A stretch of DNA of 64,000 nt from Pycnococcus provasolii (taxonomy: Eukaryota; Chlorophyta; Pseudoscourfieldiophyceae; Pseudoscourfieldiales), in NCBI GenBank assembly GCA_049487715.1, contig CP150560.1, positions 558,001 to 622,000 on the forward strand. Direction: 5' to 3'. A program made the translations under genes and the position numbers. Of this stretch, positions 10,190-20,903 are shown piece after piece. Numbering within the stretch: position 1 is the stretch's first letter; each line of letters opens with the position of its first letter. The notes below the pieces were generated by a model. The model ran no database searches, was not told where the DNA came from, and saw nothing but the letters and a program-made list of their open reading frames with translations.

Positions 10190-13001
10190 ATGGCGACAAC
10201 AACAACCATGTCCGCGGCTGGTGCAGGTGTCGGTGTTTCCATGCCGCCTTTGTCTCCTTCGTCGTCATCCTCCGTCGTCGTCATCAGCGTCGTTGTTGTT
10301 TGAAAGTCGTAGTATATTTGATATCAGAGTGATTGAGAAACAAACGCGTGATTCCATCTCCTCTAAGTCGCTTGCGCTTCGATCTTTGTTAGGGGACTCG
10401 TACAGGGACCTCCTGAAAGCGTCGGACCTTATCGGCCATATGAAAACCACCGCACTTACCATAAGTAGCGGTGTGTCGAACCTCGATAAGACGTTTGTGG
10501 ATATGCAGGCTCTCATAGCCGCCGATCAGTCATCCAGCGACTCGTCGCCCTTCTCACAGTCAAAAGCAGGTCGGGGGGACATATTCGCGTCGTCGCAAAT
10601 ATACACGACAGGATCGCAAATAAAAATGATACTCGACACGCCGGAAGTGCTGTACGGCTCTCTCGACGAAAAGGACGTCAAGTATGCCGCCAGAAGATTC
10701 ATGGCCTCTGAGGTGGTGCACGCCTGCATCATGGCGAACGCGAAAGAAATCACGCAAAAGAAGTTTCCACTCGTCGAACACCAGTGGCCGCTCGTTGCCA
10801 AGTTCAAGCATAAAGTTATTGAAGCGGCGGCGCTTATTATTGCAGAAGAAGAACTCAACGATATGACCAAACTCGCTGATGCCGTCATCGCGGAGGCGCT
10901 CCTGCTTGGCGAACAGGCGGCACAAACGTTAGCGCGGTTTCTAAAACGAAGGGAAAACGCCATAATTGCCGCAGTGAAGAAACACCAACTAAGGACGGCT
11001 CTCACGCTCGCACAGAGGGCAATTGTCAGCGCACGAGCGCTCTTCCTCGGCGACGGCGTCGGGGGCGCACCACTCGTTGGTGCATCCACGAACGACTCGC
11101 TCGCGAACGTGCTCTTCGCGGGTGTGCCCGATCCAAGCGGAACGCTCGCGCGAGCGTGGGCATCCGCATGCCGACGATCCGCGGAGCTGCTCGCGCCACT
11201 TCCCCCAGAAGAGGTGGCACGTGCTGCTGACGCGTGGATCGACAGACTTGCCAAAGGTGTGGCAAAAGAACTACCTTCAGCTCTCGCGTTCGCCAAGGAT
11301 GCCGCCGAACTCGCGGATGTGGAAGCGGAGATGCGGTCTGCGACGCACCGCGACGCGGGATCGGGCACAGCCAACGCTGTGTACACCGCAGGAGATGCCG
11401 CTTTCCTATCTGCCGGTGAGGCTTTACTAGGGCGACCTCTCGACATGTTCGAGGAGCTATTCGACGCGCCATTCGTTGCGGCGTGCGCTTCTCTGACTCA
11501 AAGGAATCTTGCATCCGCATGGCAGGAAGTTGCATCCGAGGGCGTCGAATCTGCCGTGACAGCCGCGGCGCAGGAGGCGACTCCATTCGCAGGACGCTTT
11601 GACCCCGTCCAGACAACAGCAAATGCCAGACAGTCGTCGTCGTCGACATCGTCGTCGTCGTCTCCACTTCCCGTGGCCGAGTTCGAGGCGCGCCTTGCCG
11701 CGGCAGGTGCAGGAAGTGCGCGCCTCCTTGCGCGCCTCAACATGCAAGCGAGCCAGCGACGCGCCGCCAAATTGGCACCCGCCGTGGCATCTGCCGCGGA
11801 GGAGGCGGCAGAAGCCGCGCTCAAGGACGTTGCAGCACGCGTGGAAGCACTGTCATCCTCATTCTCCTCTTCTTCCGTGCTGCCCGCGCTCGCTCTCGCT
11901 CGCGTCTGCGACGCGCTCGTCGCGAGCCCCGCTCTCGCAGAACTGCTTGGCCCTCACGAGGTTTGGGGTGAAGCCGCTGCCGCATCGTCGGGTTCATCCG
12001 TCTCGCACGTCGTGCGGAGGCTCAGCGGCAAGCCCGTGCCAGCCGTGGCGCGGTGGGCAAGCAAGTTTGGCGAGGTGGCGCTTGCTGCTCGCGCACTGTG
12101 GAGTGGGTGGGTCGTCGCAGAGCTGCGCGAGAGCATAGTGACAGCGCTGACCGCCGACCAGTCGCTCGCGAGCGAAGACACGCCGCGCAGCTGGGAGCCT
12201 GCATCAGACGAGGACACCGTTCTGCTTCCCGCTCACATCTCGCCGCCCTCCGCGGACATGGCATTCGCCGCGTGCCGGGAAGCAGCTCGCGCCGCGTCGC
12301 TCGCGGGACCGCAGGGCGCCAAGAGCGTCGCAGTATCCGTGGCGCGCCTGGGCGACGAGCTCTCGTCCGCCTTCCTCGAGGCTGTGATGGAACGCGTATC
12401 GGCGTCGCCGCCGCTCGGGGAGAAAGGGGTCGTGCAGATGCTTTTTGATGTCTTTGCCGTACTGTCTCTGCTCGCGCCGCCGCCTGGGACGCCCGCGCCG
12501 GCGGATGACGCCGCACGGCGTTCGGTGGTTGGCCAGGCTCTGCGCGCTCTGAGCTCACGTCTCGACCCGATCGACTGGGCAACGTACGAGCCTCTGCTGT
12601 GGATGCGCGGCGCTGCGGCGGTTAAGCGCGTGAAGGGCCTCCTCAGCCTAAGAGGGGGGTCGCGAAGCGCGCATGTGGGCAGCGGAGTGGCGCCGGAGGC
12701 ACGCACGACGACGAGCGTGGATGCGCACAACATCGTGTGCGCGTCCACACCTGCGCCACGATTTGCGCTACTTCCGGTGAGCGCGCCCGCGGCAGCGGTG
12801 GCGGAGGCGCGCGCGGCGACATCTGCCGCTGGATGGGCGGATGCCGCCCTGCTACCCGATGAGTGGAGGGCTGGAGGACGGCTGGAGGGCGAGGATGCGG
12901 AAGAGACGAGCGGTAGCCTCCTCGGCAGCAGCCTGGCGAGCGGCCCGCTTGGCCTTACGAAGTTTTTTAAAATCGGCACATTTGCGAAGTGGGGTCTTTA
13001 A
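10190..13001 (+). CDS. COG1: Conserved oligomeric Golgi complex subunit 1, with a single-base frame break near the start
   Basis: COG1, a subunit of the COG tether for retrograde vesicles in the Golgi. The long frame carries the Vps51/COG1 signature LLFESRSIFDIRVIEKQTRD, then LRSLLGDSYRDLLKASDLIGHMKTTA, and about 900 residues of Ala-rich helical sequence. That frame has no ATG before the signature; it opens only at GTG 10221. An ATG at 10190 in the neighbouring frame encodes a Met/Thr/Ser-rich start, and removing one base between about 10255 and 10285 (TCG/TCC repeats) joins the two. I therefore place the start at 10190 and treat the break as a probable one-base consensus insertion; a very short intron is the alternative. 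Intronless otherwise. Confidence 0.85.
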
Positions 13002-13164
13002 AAATGGAATATAAAAGGAAAGTCGCTTACTTCGTCCATTCACATGCACCACCCAGCCCACTTCATTGTATTGGCGCCGAAAACATTGGCTTAGTATGTA
13101 GAGGAATGGCCAAAAAGCAAAAGAAGTTGGATGGGGAATGTACGTATGTATCTGTAACACGTCC

Positions 13165-15954
13165 TTAACAAACTCTCCCGGGTATGCTCGGCTTGATGTC
13201 GAGCGGGTTGACAAGCTTTCTCGCGCCAAGTGCGTCCCACAGGTGCGATCCCGTGGGCAGAGGACGAGGCGGCGGCTTCGGCGGCGGGAGCGGAGGAACT
13301 TCCTTGAGCGGTGCGAGGATGGAGCTGGCCTCGAAGCAGAGAATTGCACGAGCCACGGCACTTCGCATGCTCTTGTTGCTATCCTTTACTCGAGCCAGCG
13401 CACAGAGGGTGTGAAGCACGCCCGCATCCTCGAGATACTTGGCGTCGCAGTGCGGAGCGAGCGCGGTGATAAGCAGAGCCATCGGGTCAGCGACGCTCGT
13501 CGGACAGTCCTCAGTGAGAGCCTCAAGTACAATAGAGAGTTCGCCATTCACGTTGTCACTTAGAAGCTGCCGCAGGACGGGGTGCATTGCGGCACACTGC
13601 AGCGCGCCTGCAGCATCGCCTCGCACATTTGCCGTGAAAGGCGGGATGAGCTCCTCCGGAACGTCTGCGAGCGCAGCCTCGTCGTCGCCCTTCTCTTCAC
13701 CCTCGGCATCCTCGCCTGATTCCTCCGGAGGAGGCGTGGGGGTTTTGGATTTCTCCTCCGCCGCCGCCGCGCCCTCCTCCCCGTCACCACCTTCCAAAGA
13801 GCTTCCAAGGGCTGGAAGCTCCTTCTCTTCAATCTCCAGGCGCTCCGCCTCCACTGTGGCGCGAGCGAGCTCCACACCCGCTTGAAGCCAGAGCAGCATT
13901 TGGTACGCCGCCCCGCTCGCCGCCTTCACTTTCTCATCCGAGACACCCTCGAGCGTTGCCGCAGCCTTCTTCCATGCCTTTCGCGTGGGATTATTAATAT
14001 CCTCGCCGACGCTGCCGCCGTCGCGGCTTGCGTCGATTGCCACGATCTTTGCCAAAAGCGCACGCACGAGGCGCCGGCGTGCCTGGTTCCAGTCGGATGC
14101 AGCCGACAGCGGCTCGCCAAGCACCTGCAGCAGAGCCTGAACGACGGTGCTGCAGCTCGGTGGCGGTCTGTGGTAGCTTCGTAGCTCCGCGATCCCCTCA
14201 AGCTTGTAGATGGCGTCTCGAACCGCGGCGAAATTGGCGACTGCATCATCTCTTGCCTGGGTGACGGCTGCCCTCTCCGCGGCGATTTCGTCGTCTGTCT
14301 TGATGTCATCTTCCGTCGCGGCGGCGCCTTCGCCTTCCCCCTCCGGGGACCCCTCGCCCTCCTCCTCCTCCTCTTCCTCCTCCTCCTCCTCAACCTCCGG
14401 CGGCGGCGGCGTGAGCATGTACAGCAGAACGTGAACGATATTCTGCTTCTTCGCGAGCTTCTGCCGCGTGACTTGGTCAGCAAGCAGAGCCTGCAGAACG
14501 CGCAGGCAGTTCACCTGCAGCGACGAGTCCAGCGCAGGGCCGGGGCAGTGAAGGTCCGTCTTAACGAGTAGGTTCGCCTCGTTGATGACCGCATCTCTGG
14601 CAGCCTTCTGAGCAGCCTCGAGCGCCTCGATGCGCGCCTCCTCCAGCCGCAGTTCCGACTCTGTCAGGAACGGCGACTTCATGAACAGCAGGTCGCGCTC
14701 CGTGGTGTCGATCGGTTCCTCGATTTCGATGTACTCGGGCATCGCCGGCGGCATTGGTAGCATGCTCCACAGCACGGGGAAGCCTGCGACGGCGTGAAAG
14801 CGCGCGCACGCATCCTTGGAAACCTTGAGCATGTTCGCGAGCGCGTGTGTCGCGGAAACCTGCAGCATGACGTTGTCCTCCCGCCCCGTGTGCTCGATGA
14901 GCGTTTCGACGACGCCGGCATTGACGGCGTCAGACTGCACCCACGACGGCTCGCCCAGGTAGCGCGACAGCGCGTCGCATGCGGCTATGATGCAGTCGTC
15001 TCCACGGAACTCGCGCGGCGGCGGCTCGGCATTTTCGTCCGGTGCCTTTGCGCCATCCGCCCCGCCCTCCTCGCCTTCCGGCGGTGGCGGCAGTGGCTTG
15101 GGCTGCAAGACGGCGACGAGCGCGTTCGTCACGTTCGCCTCCACGAGCTGGTCGTTGAGCGGATCGTATCTGCCGCAGTACCACACGAGTCTTGCCGCTT
15201 GCATGGCCACCTCCTCCTTTCGGTCCCACCCAAGCAGCCTGATGATGTCCCCCTTGGCTCGCGCCCTCGCCTCAAAGCCGTCTCCGTCCACTTCCGACTT
15301 TCGTCTGGGCGCTTCGACGTCGCCGATGAACACCGCCGCTTCTTGTGTGGAGAAGCATAGGCTTGACAGCGCTTCGATGGCGACGAGCGTGGCGCTGTCC
15401 ACTTCCTCCGACGGCGGCAAGGGTGTTTTCTCTCCCGTCTCCTCGTCTTCTTCGTACTCGACGAAGGTTGCGCACGCCCACAGCCCTTGCATGAGTTTTT
15501 CGAAGAGGAGTTGCACGCGCGCCTCCTGCGGCCAGTCGGAGGCGGCGAGTGCCGCCTCCGCCGCCTTTTTCCGCAGTTGGTTGTTGCTGTGCTTGAGCGA
15601 CGTCCAGATTTCGTTGACGATTCCTTGCGGGCACCTGAGCTCAGGCTCCGGGTCGGGCGGTCTCTCTTCGTCGCTGTCGTACGCGTCGTCGTCTTTCAGT
15701 TTCTGAATTTCCTCCTGTCTTCGCACCCACGCCTCGTGCGCCTCCCCTTCGTACGGTTGGCACATCGCCTTGATATGAAGCGCGTCGTGCTCGAGTGCTA
15801 AGAGTAGTCCAATCCCCTCGATTCTCTGCATAGGCTCCGGCGAGATTATCTTCGCACACAATAACGCTATGTCAGGAAGAGGAGGTTCCTCATCTTCTTC
15901 AGGCGAGGTCGACGCGTCTGCAGGAGAGGCCTCAGCTGCAGGCTTAGGCGGCAT
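13165..15954 (-). CDS. Large acidic armadillo/HEAT-like repeat protein of unknown function
   Basis: A 929-residue intronless protein starting MPPKPAAEAS at ATG 15954. The sequence is made of helical Leu/Ala-rich segments typical of armadillo or HEAT repeats (for example QLRKKAAEAALAASDW, LQVSATHALANMLKVS, LHTLCALARVKDSNKS), separated by acidic low-complexity inserts, one with a long run of Glu near residue 520. The C-terminus is Pro-rich and ends in a basic segment, LDIKPSIPGRVC. I recognise no named family beyond the repeat fold. Such proteins are usually scaffolds. Its start region faces a 1-kb gene-free stretch that holds a TTAGGG array. Confidence 0.75.
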   Translation of the reverse strand: MPPKPAAEASPADASTSPEEDEEPPLPDIALLCAKIISPEPMQRIEGIGLLLALEHDALHIKAMCQPYEGEAHEAWVRRQEEIQKLKDDDAYDSDEERPPDPEPELRCPQGIVNEIWTSLKHSNNQLRKKAAEAALAASDWPQEARVQLLFEKLMQGLWACATFVEYEEDEETGEKTPLPPSEEVDSATLVAIEALSSLCFSTQEAAVFIGDVEAPRRKSEVDGDGFEARARAKGDIIRLLGWDRKEEVAMQAARLVWYCGRYDPLNDQLVEANVTNALVAVLQPKPLPPPPEGEEGGADGAKAPDENAEPPPREFRGDDCIIAACDALSRYLGEPSWVQSDAVNAGVVETLIEHTGREDNVMLQVSATHALANMLKVSKDACARFHAVAGFPVLWSMLPMPPAMPEYIEIEEPIDTTERDLLFMKSPFLTESELRLEEARIEALEAAQKAARDAVINEANLLVKTDLHCPGPALDSSLQVNCLRVLQALLADQVTRQKLAKKQNIVHVLLYMLTPPPPEVEEEEEEEEEEEGEGSPEGEGEGAAATEDDIKTDDEIAAERAAVTQARDDAVANFAAVRDAIYKLEGIAELRSYHRPPPSCSTVVQALLQVLGEPLSAASDWNQARRRLVRALLAKIVAIDASRDGGSVGEDINNPTRKAWKKAAATLEGVSDEKVKAASGAAYQMLLWLQAGVELARATVEAERLEIEEKELPALGSSLEGGDGEEGAAAAEEKSKTPTPPPEESGEDAEGEEKGDDEAALADVPEELIPPFTANVRGDAAGALQCAAMHPVLRQLLSDNVNGELSIVLEALTEDCPTSVADPMALLITALAPHCDAKYLEDAGVLHTLCALARVKDSNKSMRSAVARAILCFEASSILAPLKEVPPLPPPKPPPRPLPTGSHLWDALGARKLVNPLDIKPSIPGRVC

Positions 15955-16975
15955 GGTGTAATTAAGCACTCAAGAATACGACACTGGGACCTCTATTAAC
16001 TCTTATTAACTGTAACTTATGTATGCCAAGAAACACTTAACAAGTCTATTAACCTGTGCACAATTCGCTCTTGAAATACAGTAGTCACCAGGTATGGTAA
16101 CTCCCTTGCACAAGAAACACCACCACCTGGAGGGCTTCGAAGAATGCTGCGGCCCCTTAAGGTATTACGGTATATTAAGGTGTATGAGGCTTAATTAAGC
16201 GTCTGCTCAAGGCCTCACCGTCGTCGCCAAACCACGGCGTCTGAGGAGTGTCCTTAACTCCAGCCTCTCCAAACCACTCCTCTCGAGTGGAGTGGAGGGG
16301 ACTGGGCCGCTGGATTAGCGAGCACCTGGTGGACTCGCACACCCTCAGGGGGTGCTTCAGCTCAGACTGTCAAGTGACTCACCTTAGACTAACTTTACGA
16401 TAGTACTAGTCTCGAGAGACGGCCTACATAGTCTAGAGGACTATGTGCAGTATTCTTGCCCTATGATAAGGTTACAGTAGTCGTGGCCACGTTTTCTCAG
16501 TACCTTATTACCTACCACCTTGGAGGCTGGAGCTCTCTGGAGCTGAGAGGAGGGATGGTCCCCCTCGCTCGCCAACGTTCATCAGCGGTTCCAACTCTGA
16601 AGGTGGTGAACGGTCTACCCGTGGTGTTAGGGTTAGGGTTAGGGTTAGGGTTAGGGTTAGGGTTAGGGTTACGCCGCCTCCCCCGCTCCAGGAACAGGAA
16701 GGGCTGGGCTCCTTCTCGAAGTTTTTGTTTTGGGATCTGATTGGATTTCCCAGTGTACGGGTACGGTACGGCGCCCTCTCGAGACCGCATCTCGAGACCG
16801 TATCACGTGACACTCCCGTGTGTCGTGTGCCCTTCCAGCCGTTTCATTCTCCACACAGCACGCACTTGTGTTCATGCTCACAAGCGTGAGTTCTCGTGTT
16901 CAATCTTGTCGTCATCCATCTCGTCACGTTCTGTCACCGCGAGTTCTCACTTTTCGTCGTTCACGCTCACTTGTC
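15955..16975. other. Intergenic region between the armadillo-like and GST genes
   Basis: About 1 kb without a credible gene. It contains several imperfect palindromes; the clearest is an 8-bp-arm hairpin ACATAGTC/GACTATGT at 16426-16446 with a 5-nt loop. It also contains the TTAGGG array annotated separately. The region could be a decayed repeat, but I see no transposase remnant. Confidence 0.55.
16627..16671 (+). repeat. Interstitial telomere-like array, seven perfect TTAGGG units
   Basis: Seven uninterrupted TTAGGG units plus TTA, the longest perfect array in the window. It lies 305 bp upstream of the GST start codon. Confidence 0.97.
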
Positions 16976-17694
16976 ATGGGAGCTTCTTCGTCCTCGTCTC
17001 TTTCTCCTCCTGATTCTCTTGAGCTTGTGTATTTCGATATCGCGGGTGTGGCTGAGAAAGTGCGCCTGGCTTTCTCATTAGGTCAAGTTCCGTTCACAAA
17101 TACCAAAGTGGCATTTGACGAGTGGGCTTCGATCAAGCCTACGACGCCGTTCGGACAACTTCCCATCTTGAAGATTGGATCAGACACGACGATCGCGCAA
17201 AGTGATGCCATGCTCAGGTATGCAGGAACTCTCGCACAAAATAAGGGAATCGACCTCTACCCACAAGACAACCTTCTCCAAATCGAAGAAGCGCTGGGAA
17301 TGACGAACGATATCGGACGAGACCTGCGACCGTGCATCTATCTCGCGATGAACCCAACCAAGGCGGGGGGATACCCAGAAAGCTTCAAGGGCACCCGGAA
17401 CATGCAGAGCTCGTCAAAAACGTGCGCACCGCCTTCATGACTGACGACTTCGTCAAGTACATGTCCAAAATCGAAGCGAAGCTTGAGAGCAACGGAAACA
17501 AGTTCATCGCAGGAACGGATACGCCGACCATCGCGGACTGCGCGCTCGTTCCTCAGCTGAAGCACTTCACCAAGGGTGTGCTCGACCACGTCCCGACGAC
17601 TTGCCTCGACGAATACAAGAACATCAAGGCATACATCGACAAGTTCATGAACCTGCCAGAAGTTGCAGCCTGGTATGCAAACAACAAGAAGTAG
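16976..17694 (+). CDS. Glutathione S-transferase, split by a one-base frame break
   Basis: A sigma/mu-like cytosolic glutathione S-transferase of about 239 residues once the frame is corrected. The thioredoxin-like N-terminal domain begins LELVYFDIAGVAEKVRLAFS, with the Tyr expected to activate glutathione, and contains PFGQLPILKIG with the cis-Pro and then IAQSDAMLRY, the glutathione-binding SD motif. The helical C-terminal domain continues in another frame (HAELVKNVRTAFMTDDFVKYM, then FIAGTDTPTIADCALVPQL) and ends WYANNKK at 17694. The switch maps to the run CCC at 17394-17396, where one more C restores continuity. Both halves are intact and well conserved, so a sequencing deletion is more likely than a pseudogene. 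Confidence 0.87.
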
Positions 17695-17824
17695 GACCGC
17701 GCGTGTGATACTGTTGCGTGTGTTGTAGCAAACATACAAAAATTTAGTGCATGTTTCTATTTTGGAGCGAGGGCGGAGGGGCGGGGAGGGGGCACGGCTG
17801 CGTATGTATGGTATGCGTAGTCAC

Positions 17825-19019
17825 TTACTCAGAAGGCGGTTGGCCGAGAGGTGCACCGGGAGGTGGTGCGCCACTGCCATCGCCCGTGTTGACTGTTTGC
17901 AACAACTGCGCAAGCCACTGCCTAGTGATGCGGTCATCCTTCAAGCATGCGGTAAAGTTGGCATCGCGAAGCAGTTCCGGAAGGCACTGCCGCAGAGCCT
18001 CTCTCGCACGCGGGTTGTCACTCAAACGCAGGTAGCAACGGATGATATGCTTGAGCAGGCGCACGGATGGCTGCTCCGCCAACGTGTTGACCATGTTCTG
18101 CAGCACCGCTCCAACGGCGAAGAACCTCTCGGCAGTTGCGCAGATGTAGTTCAGGCCAGTCTCGTCGAGGAGAATTTTCTGCACGATGAACGTCGCCACC
18201 GTTTTCGAAAGTTCGCTTCCCATTTCCATCGTGCGAAGGCACAGCGGAATGATCTCCGTAGAGAGCAGGAAGTTGATGACGTCTGTGTCATCCACCTTGA
18301 CGAGCGCGCCGATAACTCCGAGCGAGGTTAAACGAAGGTACTCGAAAGGCCTTGTCTTGCTGACTGTGTTGAGAAACGGGTACAGGAACAGCGGCACGTG
18401 TGCCTGCAAGAACAGACTTCTCGTGTCGTGGTGCGACGCCACGCACTGCAGAAGTGCGAGCGCGTTGCACACTCGATTCGACGCGTGCGCGGTTAACGAT
18501 GGCGGCGATAGAAGCGAGTAGATGGCGACGATCTCCTGCAGAAGCGCCGCGACAACCCCTGGCGTGTGCCAGAGGAACGGCGCGAGGTCTGGAAATTGCT
18601 CGCGTTTCTTCGAGAGCTCCAGGAGTGCGTTTTCGCGCGCGTCAGGGTTTGTTAGGTCAAGCACGAGCGTTTCGGATACGCCCGCGCCTGCGAGCGAGGT
18701 GGGTGCGCCTCCTGCGCCGCCGGATGACGCGGGCGGCATCCCGCCTGAAGAGGCTGGTATGCCCGGCACACCTCCTGGCGGCATCGCGAGTGCGCCCGCG
18801 CCCACCACCACCACCTAGTGAGCCCGCACCGGTCAGACCCGCAAGTCCCGCGCCACCCAGTGCACCAGCGGCACCGGCACCGGGTAGGGACCGAGACCCT
18901 CCGAGGCCGAGTCCCCCTCCCGCGATTCCCCCTAACCCAGCGCCTGGTTGGTTTAGCCCGGCTGTTGACTGTGCCCCGAAGGCGTTCACCCCTGCTTGAA
19001 GGTTGATGTTCAGGCCCAT
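17825..19019 (-). CDS. CNOT9: CCR4-NOT subunit 9 (RCD1/CAF40), with a frame break in the Gly-rich N-terminus
   Basis: CNOT9, the armadillo-repeat subunit that docks on the DUF3819 domain of CNOT1 and binds peptides of RNA-binding proteins. The conserved core is complete: [59 protein letters not shown], then [20 protein letters not shown], close to animal and yeast homologs. The first ATG in the core frame is 18784. An ATG at 19019 in the adjacent frame encodes a Gly/Ala/Leu-rich stretch ([17 protein letters not shown] and onwards) that would continue into the core if one G were removed from the GGTGGG repeat near 18801-18812. I prefer the 19019 start but the shorter protein of about 319 residues is possible. 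CNOT1 lies 14 kb away on the same strand. Confidence 0.9.
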
Positions 19020-19270
19020 GGACCCGAGCGAGAACGCGCCATTTGTATATGAGCCCCTCCTGTGTTCATCACGAGTCTCTGGAGGCCGAGAAGAGCAGAG
19101 CGACGCACACGAACAACGGTTTCTTCGAAGAATGATTCGCGCCGGCGGATGCGGGCCGAGGAAACGAAACGCGGCCCAGGAACTCGCCGAGGGAGGTCCC
19201 ATGAGTAGGGGGAGGGTTTTGCTTTTTTCAGGGTTGTTCGCGGGGATACACACATGGTTAGGGTTTCGGG

Positions 19271-19303
19271 TTAGGGTTAGGGTTAGGGTTAGGGTTAGGG
19301 TTA
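19271..19303 (+). repeat. Interstitial telomere-like array, five TTAGGG units
   Basis: Five perfect units plus TTA, preceded by a degenerate unit at 19258-19270. It ends 70 bp before the start codon of the RCC1-repeat gene and 252 bp from the CNOT9 start. Confidence 0.96.
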
Positions 19304-19372
19304 CAGGAAGTGCCTGACTGCCTGGTCACTCCACCTCAGGAGTCTGTCCATTCACTCGGGGGGGACTCGTGC

Positions 19373-20335
19373 ATGGCCCAGATCATGTCGGAGTCTCTCG
19401 CGTACTCCATGATGCGCGTCTTCGTCAACTGGCAGCGTGAACGTAGATTAAACAAGGCGAGGGAGCGGAAACAAGCCGCGCGAATGGCAAATGGACTGCT
19501 CGCAGCGGGTAATGCGCACTCTTTGGCGCTACGAGTCGACGGCAGTATCGCGTGCTGGGGAAGCAACGGCGACGGCCAGGCACCTCCCGACGGCGTTCCG
19601 GGCAAATTCGTCGCAATCGCTGCGGGTTGGAGGCACTCTTTGGCGCTACGAGTCGACGGCAATATCGCGTGCTGGGGATGCAACGAAGACGGCCAGGCGC
19701 CTCCCGACGGCATTCCGGGAAACTTCGTCGCAATCGCTGCGGGTCCTGCGCACTCGTTGGCGATCCGACGCGACGGCAATATCGCGTGCTGGGGATACAA
19801 CCAGTCTGACCAAGCGCCTCCGGACGGCATACAAGGTGACTTTGTCGCCGTCGCCGCGGGTTGCGCTCACTCTTTGGCGCTACGAGTCGACGGCAGTGTC
19901 GCGTGCTGGGGAGACAACAACTACGGCCGGGCGCCTCCCACTGGCGTTCCGGGTGACTTCATCGCAATCGCTGCGGGTAATGCGCACTCTTTGGCGCTAC
20001 GAGTCGACGGCAGTATCGCGTGCTGGGGATACAACTGGAACGGCCGGGCGCCTCCCGCTGGCGTTCCGGGTGACTTCGTCGCAATCGCTGCGGGTAATGC
20101 GCACTCTTTGGCGCTACGAGTCGACGGCAGTATCGCGTGCTGGGGATACAACGAGAACGACCAAGCACCTCCCGACGGCGTTCCGGGCAACTTCGTCGCA
20201 ATCGCTGCAGGTGCTGCGCACTCTTTGGCGCTTCGGCGCGACGGCAGTGTTGCATGCTGGGGCCACAACAACTCAGGCCAAGCCCCTCCCGCTGGCGTCT
20301 CTGGTCCATTCAGGGTTACGCATGCGGATTTGTAA
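19373..20335 (+). CDS. RCC1-repeat beta-propeller protein, seven near-identical repeats
   Basis: A 320-residue protein with a short basic helical N-terminus (about 40 residues, FVNWQRERRLNKARERKQAA) followed by seven tandem 39-residue repeats of the type AAGNAHSLALRVDGSIACWG. Seven blades match a complete RCC1-type propeller. The consensus HSLAL-x-x-DG-x-x-x-x-WG-x-N is closer to bacterial-style RCC1 proteins than to Ran exchange factor RCC1. The repeats are almost identical in DNA (117-bp units), pointing to recent tandem duplication or gene conversion. No signal peptide is visible. Function unknown; a protein-binding platform is likely. Start ATG 19373 is chosen because the frame upstream enters the TTAGGG array. 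Confidence 0.85.
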   Translation: MAQIMSESLAYSMMRVFVNWQRERRLNKARERKQAARMANGLLAAGNAHSLALRVDGSIACWGSNGDGQAPPDGVPGKFVAIAAGWRHSLALRVDGNIACWGCNEDGQAPPDGIPGNFVAIAAGPAHSLAIRRDGNIACWGYNQSDQAPPDGIQGDFVAVAAGCAHSLALRVDGSVACWGDNNYGRAPPTGVPGDFIAIAAGNAHSLALRVDGSIACWGYNWNGRAPPAGVPGDFVAIAAGNAHSLALRVDGSIACWGYNENDQAPPDGVPGNFVAIAAGAAHSLALRRDGSVACWGHNNSGQAPPAGVSGPFRVTHADL

Positions 20336-20454
20336 AAAGGATTTTTGTTTACTCAACTTGTAACACCTCTTCAGAATTGAATGTATAGAATGTATTCGTA
20401 TTCAAGGTGTCATTCTACCCACTGTCACTGGCACTGTCAATGTCACGTCATCCG

Positions 20455-20646
20455 TCACAGGTCAAGCACCAAACGCACCGGGTTCTCGACGATGTCCTTG
20501 ATGCGACGCAAGAATGTCACCGCCTCACGACCGTCAATCAGCCGGTGGTCGTACGTCAGCGCGATGTACATCATCGGACGCACGACGATGCTGTCGTTCG
20601 GACGAACCACCGGGCGCTTCTGAATGCCGTGCATGCCCAAAATCGC
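20455..20646 (-). pseudogene. Orphan C-terminal fragment of dihydrolipoamide succinyltransferase (DLST)
   Basis: About 63 codons match the extreme C-terminus of the 2-oxoglutarate dehydrogenase E2 subunit: [18 protein letters not shown], then [20 protein letters not shown] with the catalytic DHRxxxG motif, ending in PVRLVLDL and a stop exactly where the family ends. Upstream on the same strand only about 260 AT-rich bases separate it from the next gene's stop codon, so no room exists for the remaining roughly 350 residues. Homology begins just after a CAG, compatible with a former intron/exon boundary. It is a gene fragment left by duplication, or a terminal exon severed from its gene. The retained sequence has no stop or frameshift, so it may be recent. 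Confidence 0.82.
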
Positions 20647-20903
20647 TTCTGAACGCCTGGTGTGCTATGCCTGCTGTGCTCCCTTGCTGCCGTGCTCCCG
20701 TGCTGCCGTGCTTGTTTTATTTAAACACTTATCGTAACAATTAATTGATATGTCGGAGTTTATGTATGTAACAGTAGTCCTTATTTCGTAATACTTTTAA
20801 GAAAATTCGTTTATTATTATATTATAAAGCAACATTTGTGAGGAGGTGTTTCTTGCACGACTTAAGACTCAAACCTCCCCTGCATATACTTTTAGTAGGC
20901 AAG

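Noticed and set aside
15955-16626. tRNA or small RNA gene in the gap
   Set aside because: Several short palindromes exist but no cloverleaf with a GTTC-type T arm could be built.
16627-16671. True chromosome end
   Set aside because: Unique genes continue on both sides of every array and the arrays are only 3-7 units long.
19491-20363. Second-frame reading of the RCC1 repeats
   Set aside because: Repeats in the other frame simply because the DNA repeats; only the HSLAL/CWG frame matches a known fold.
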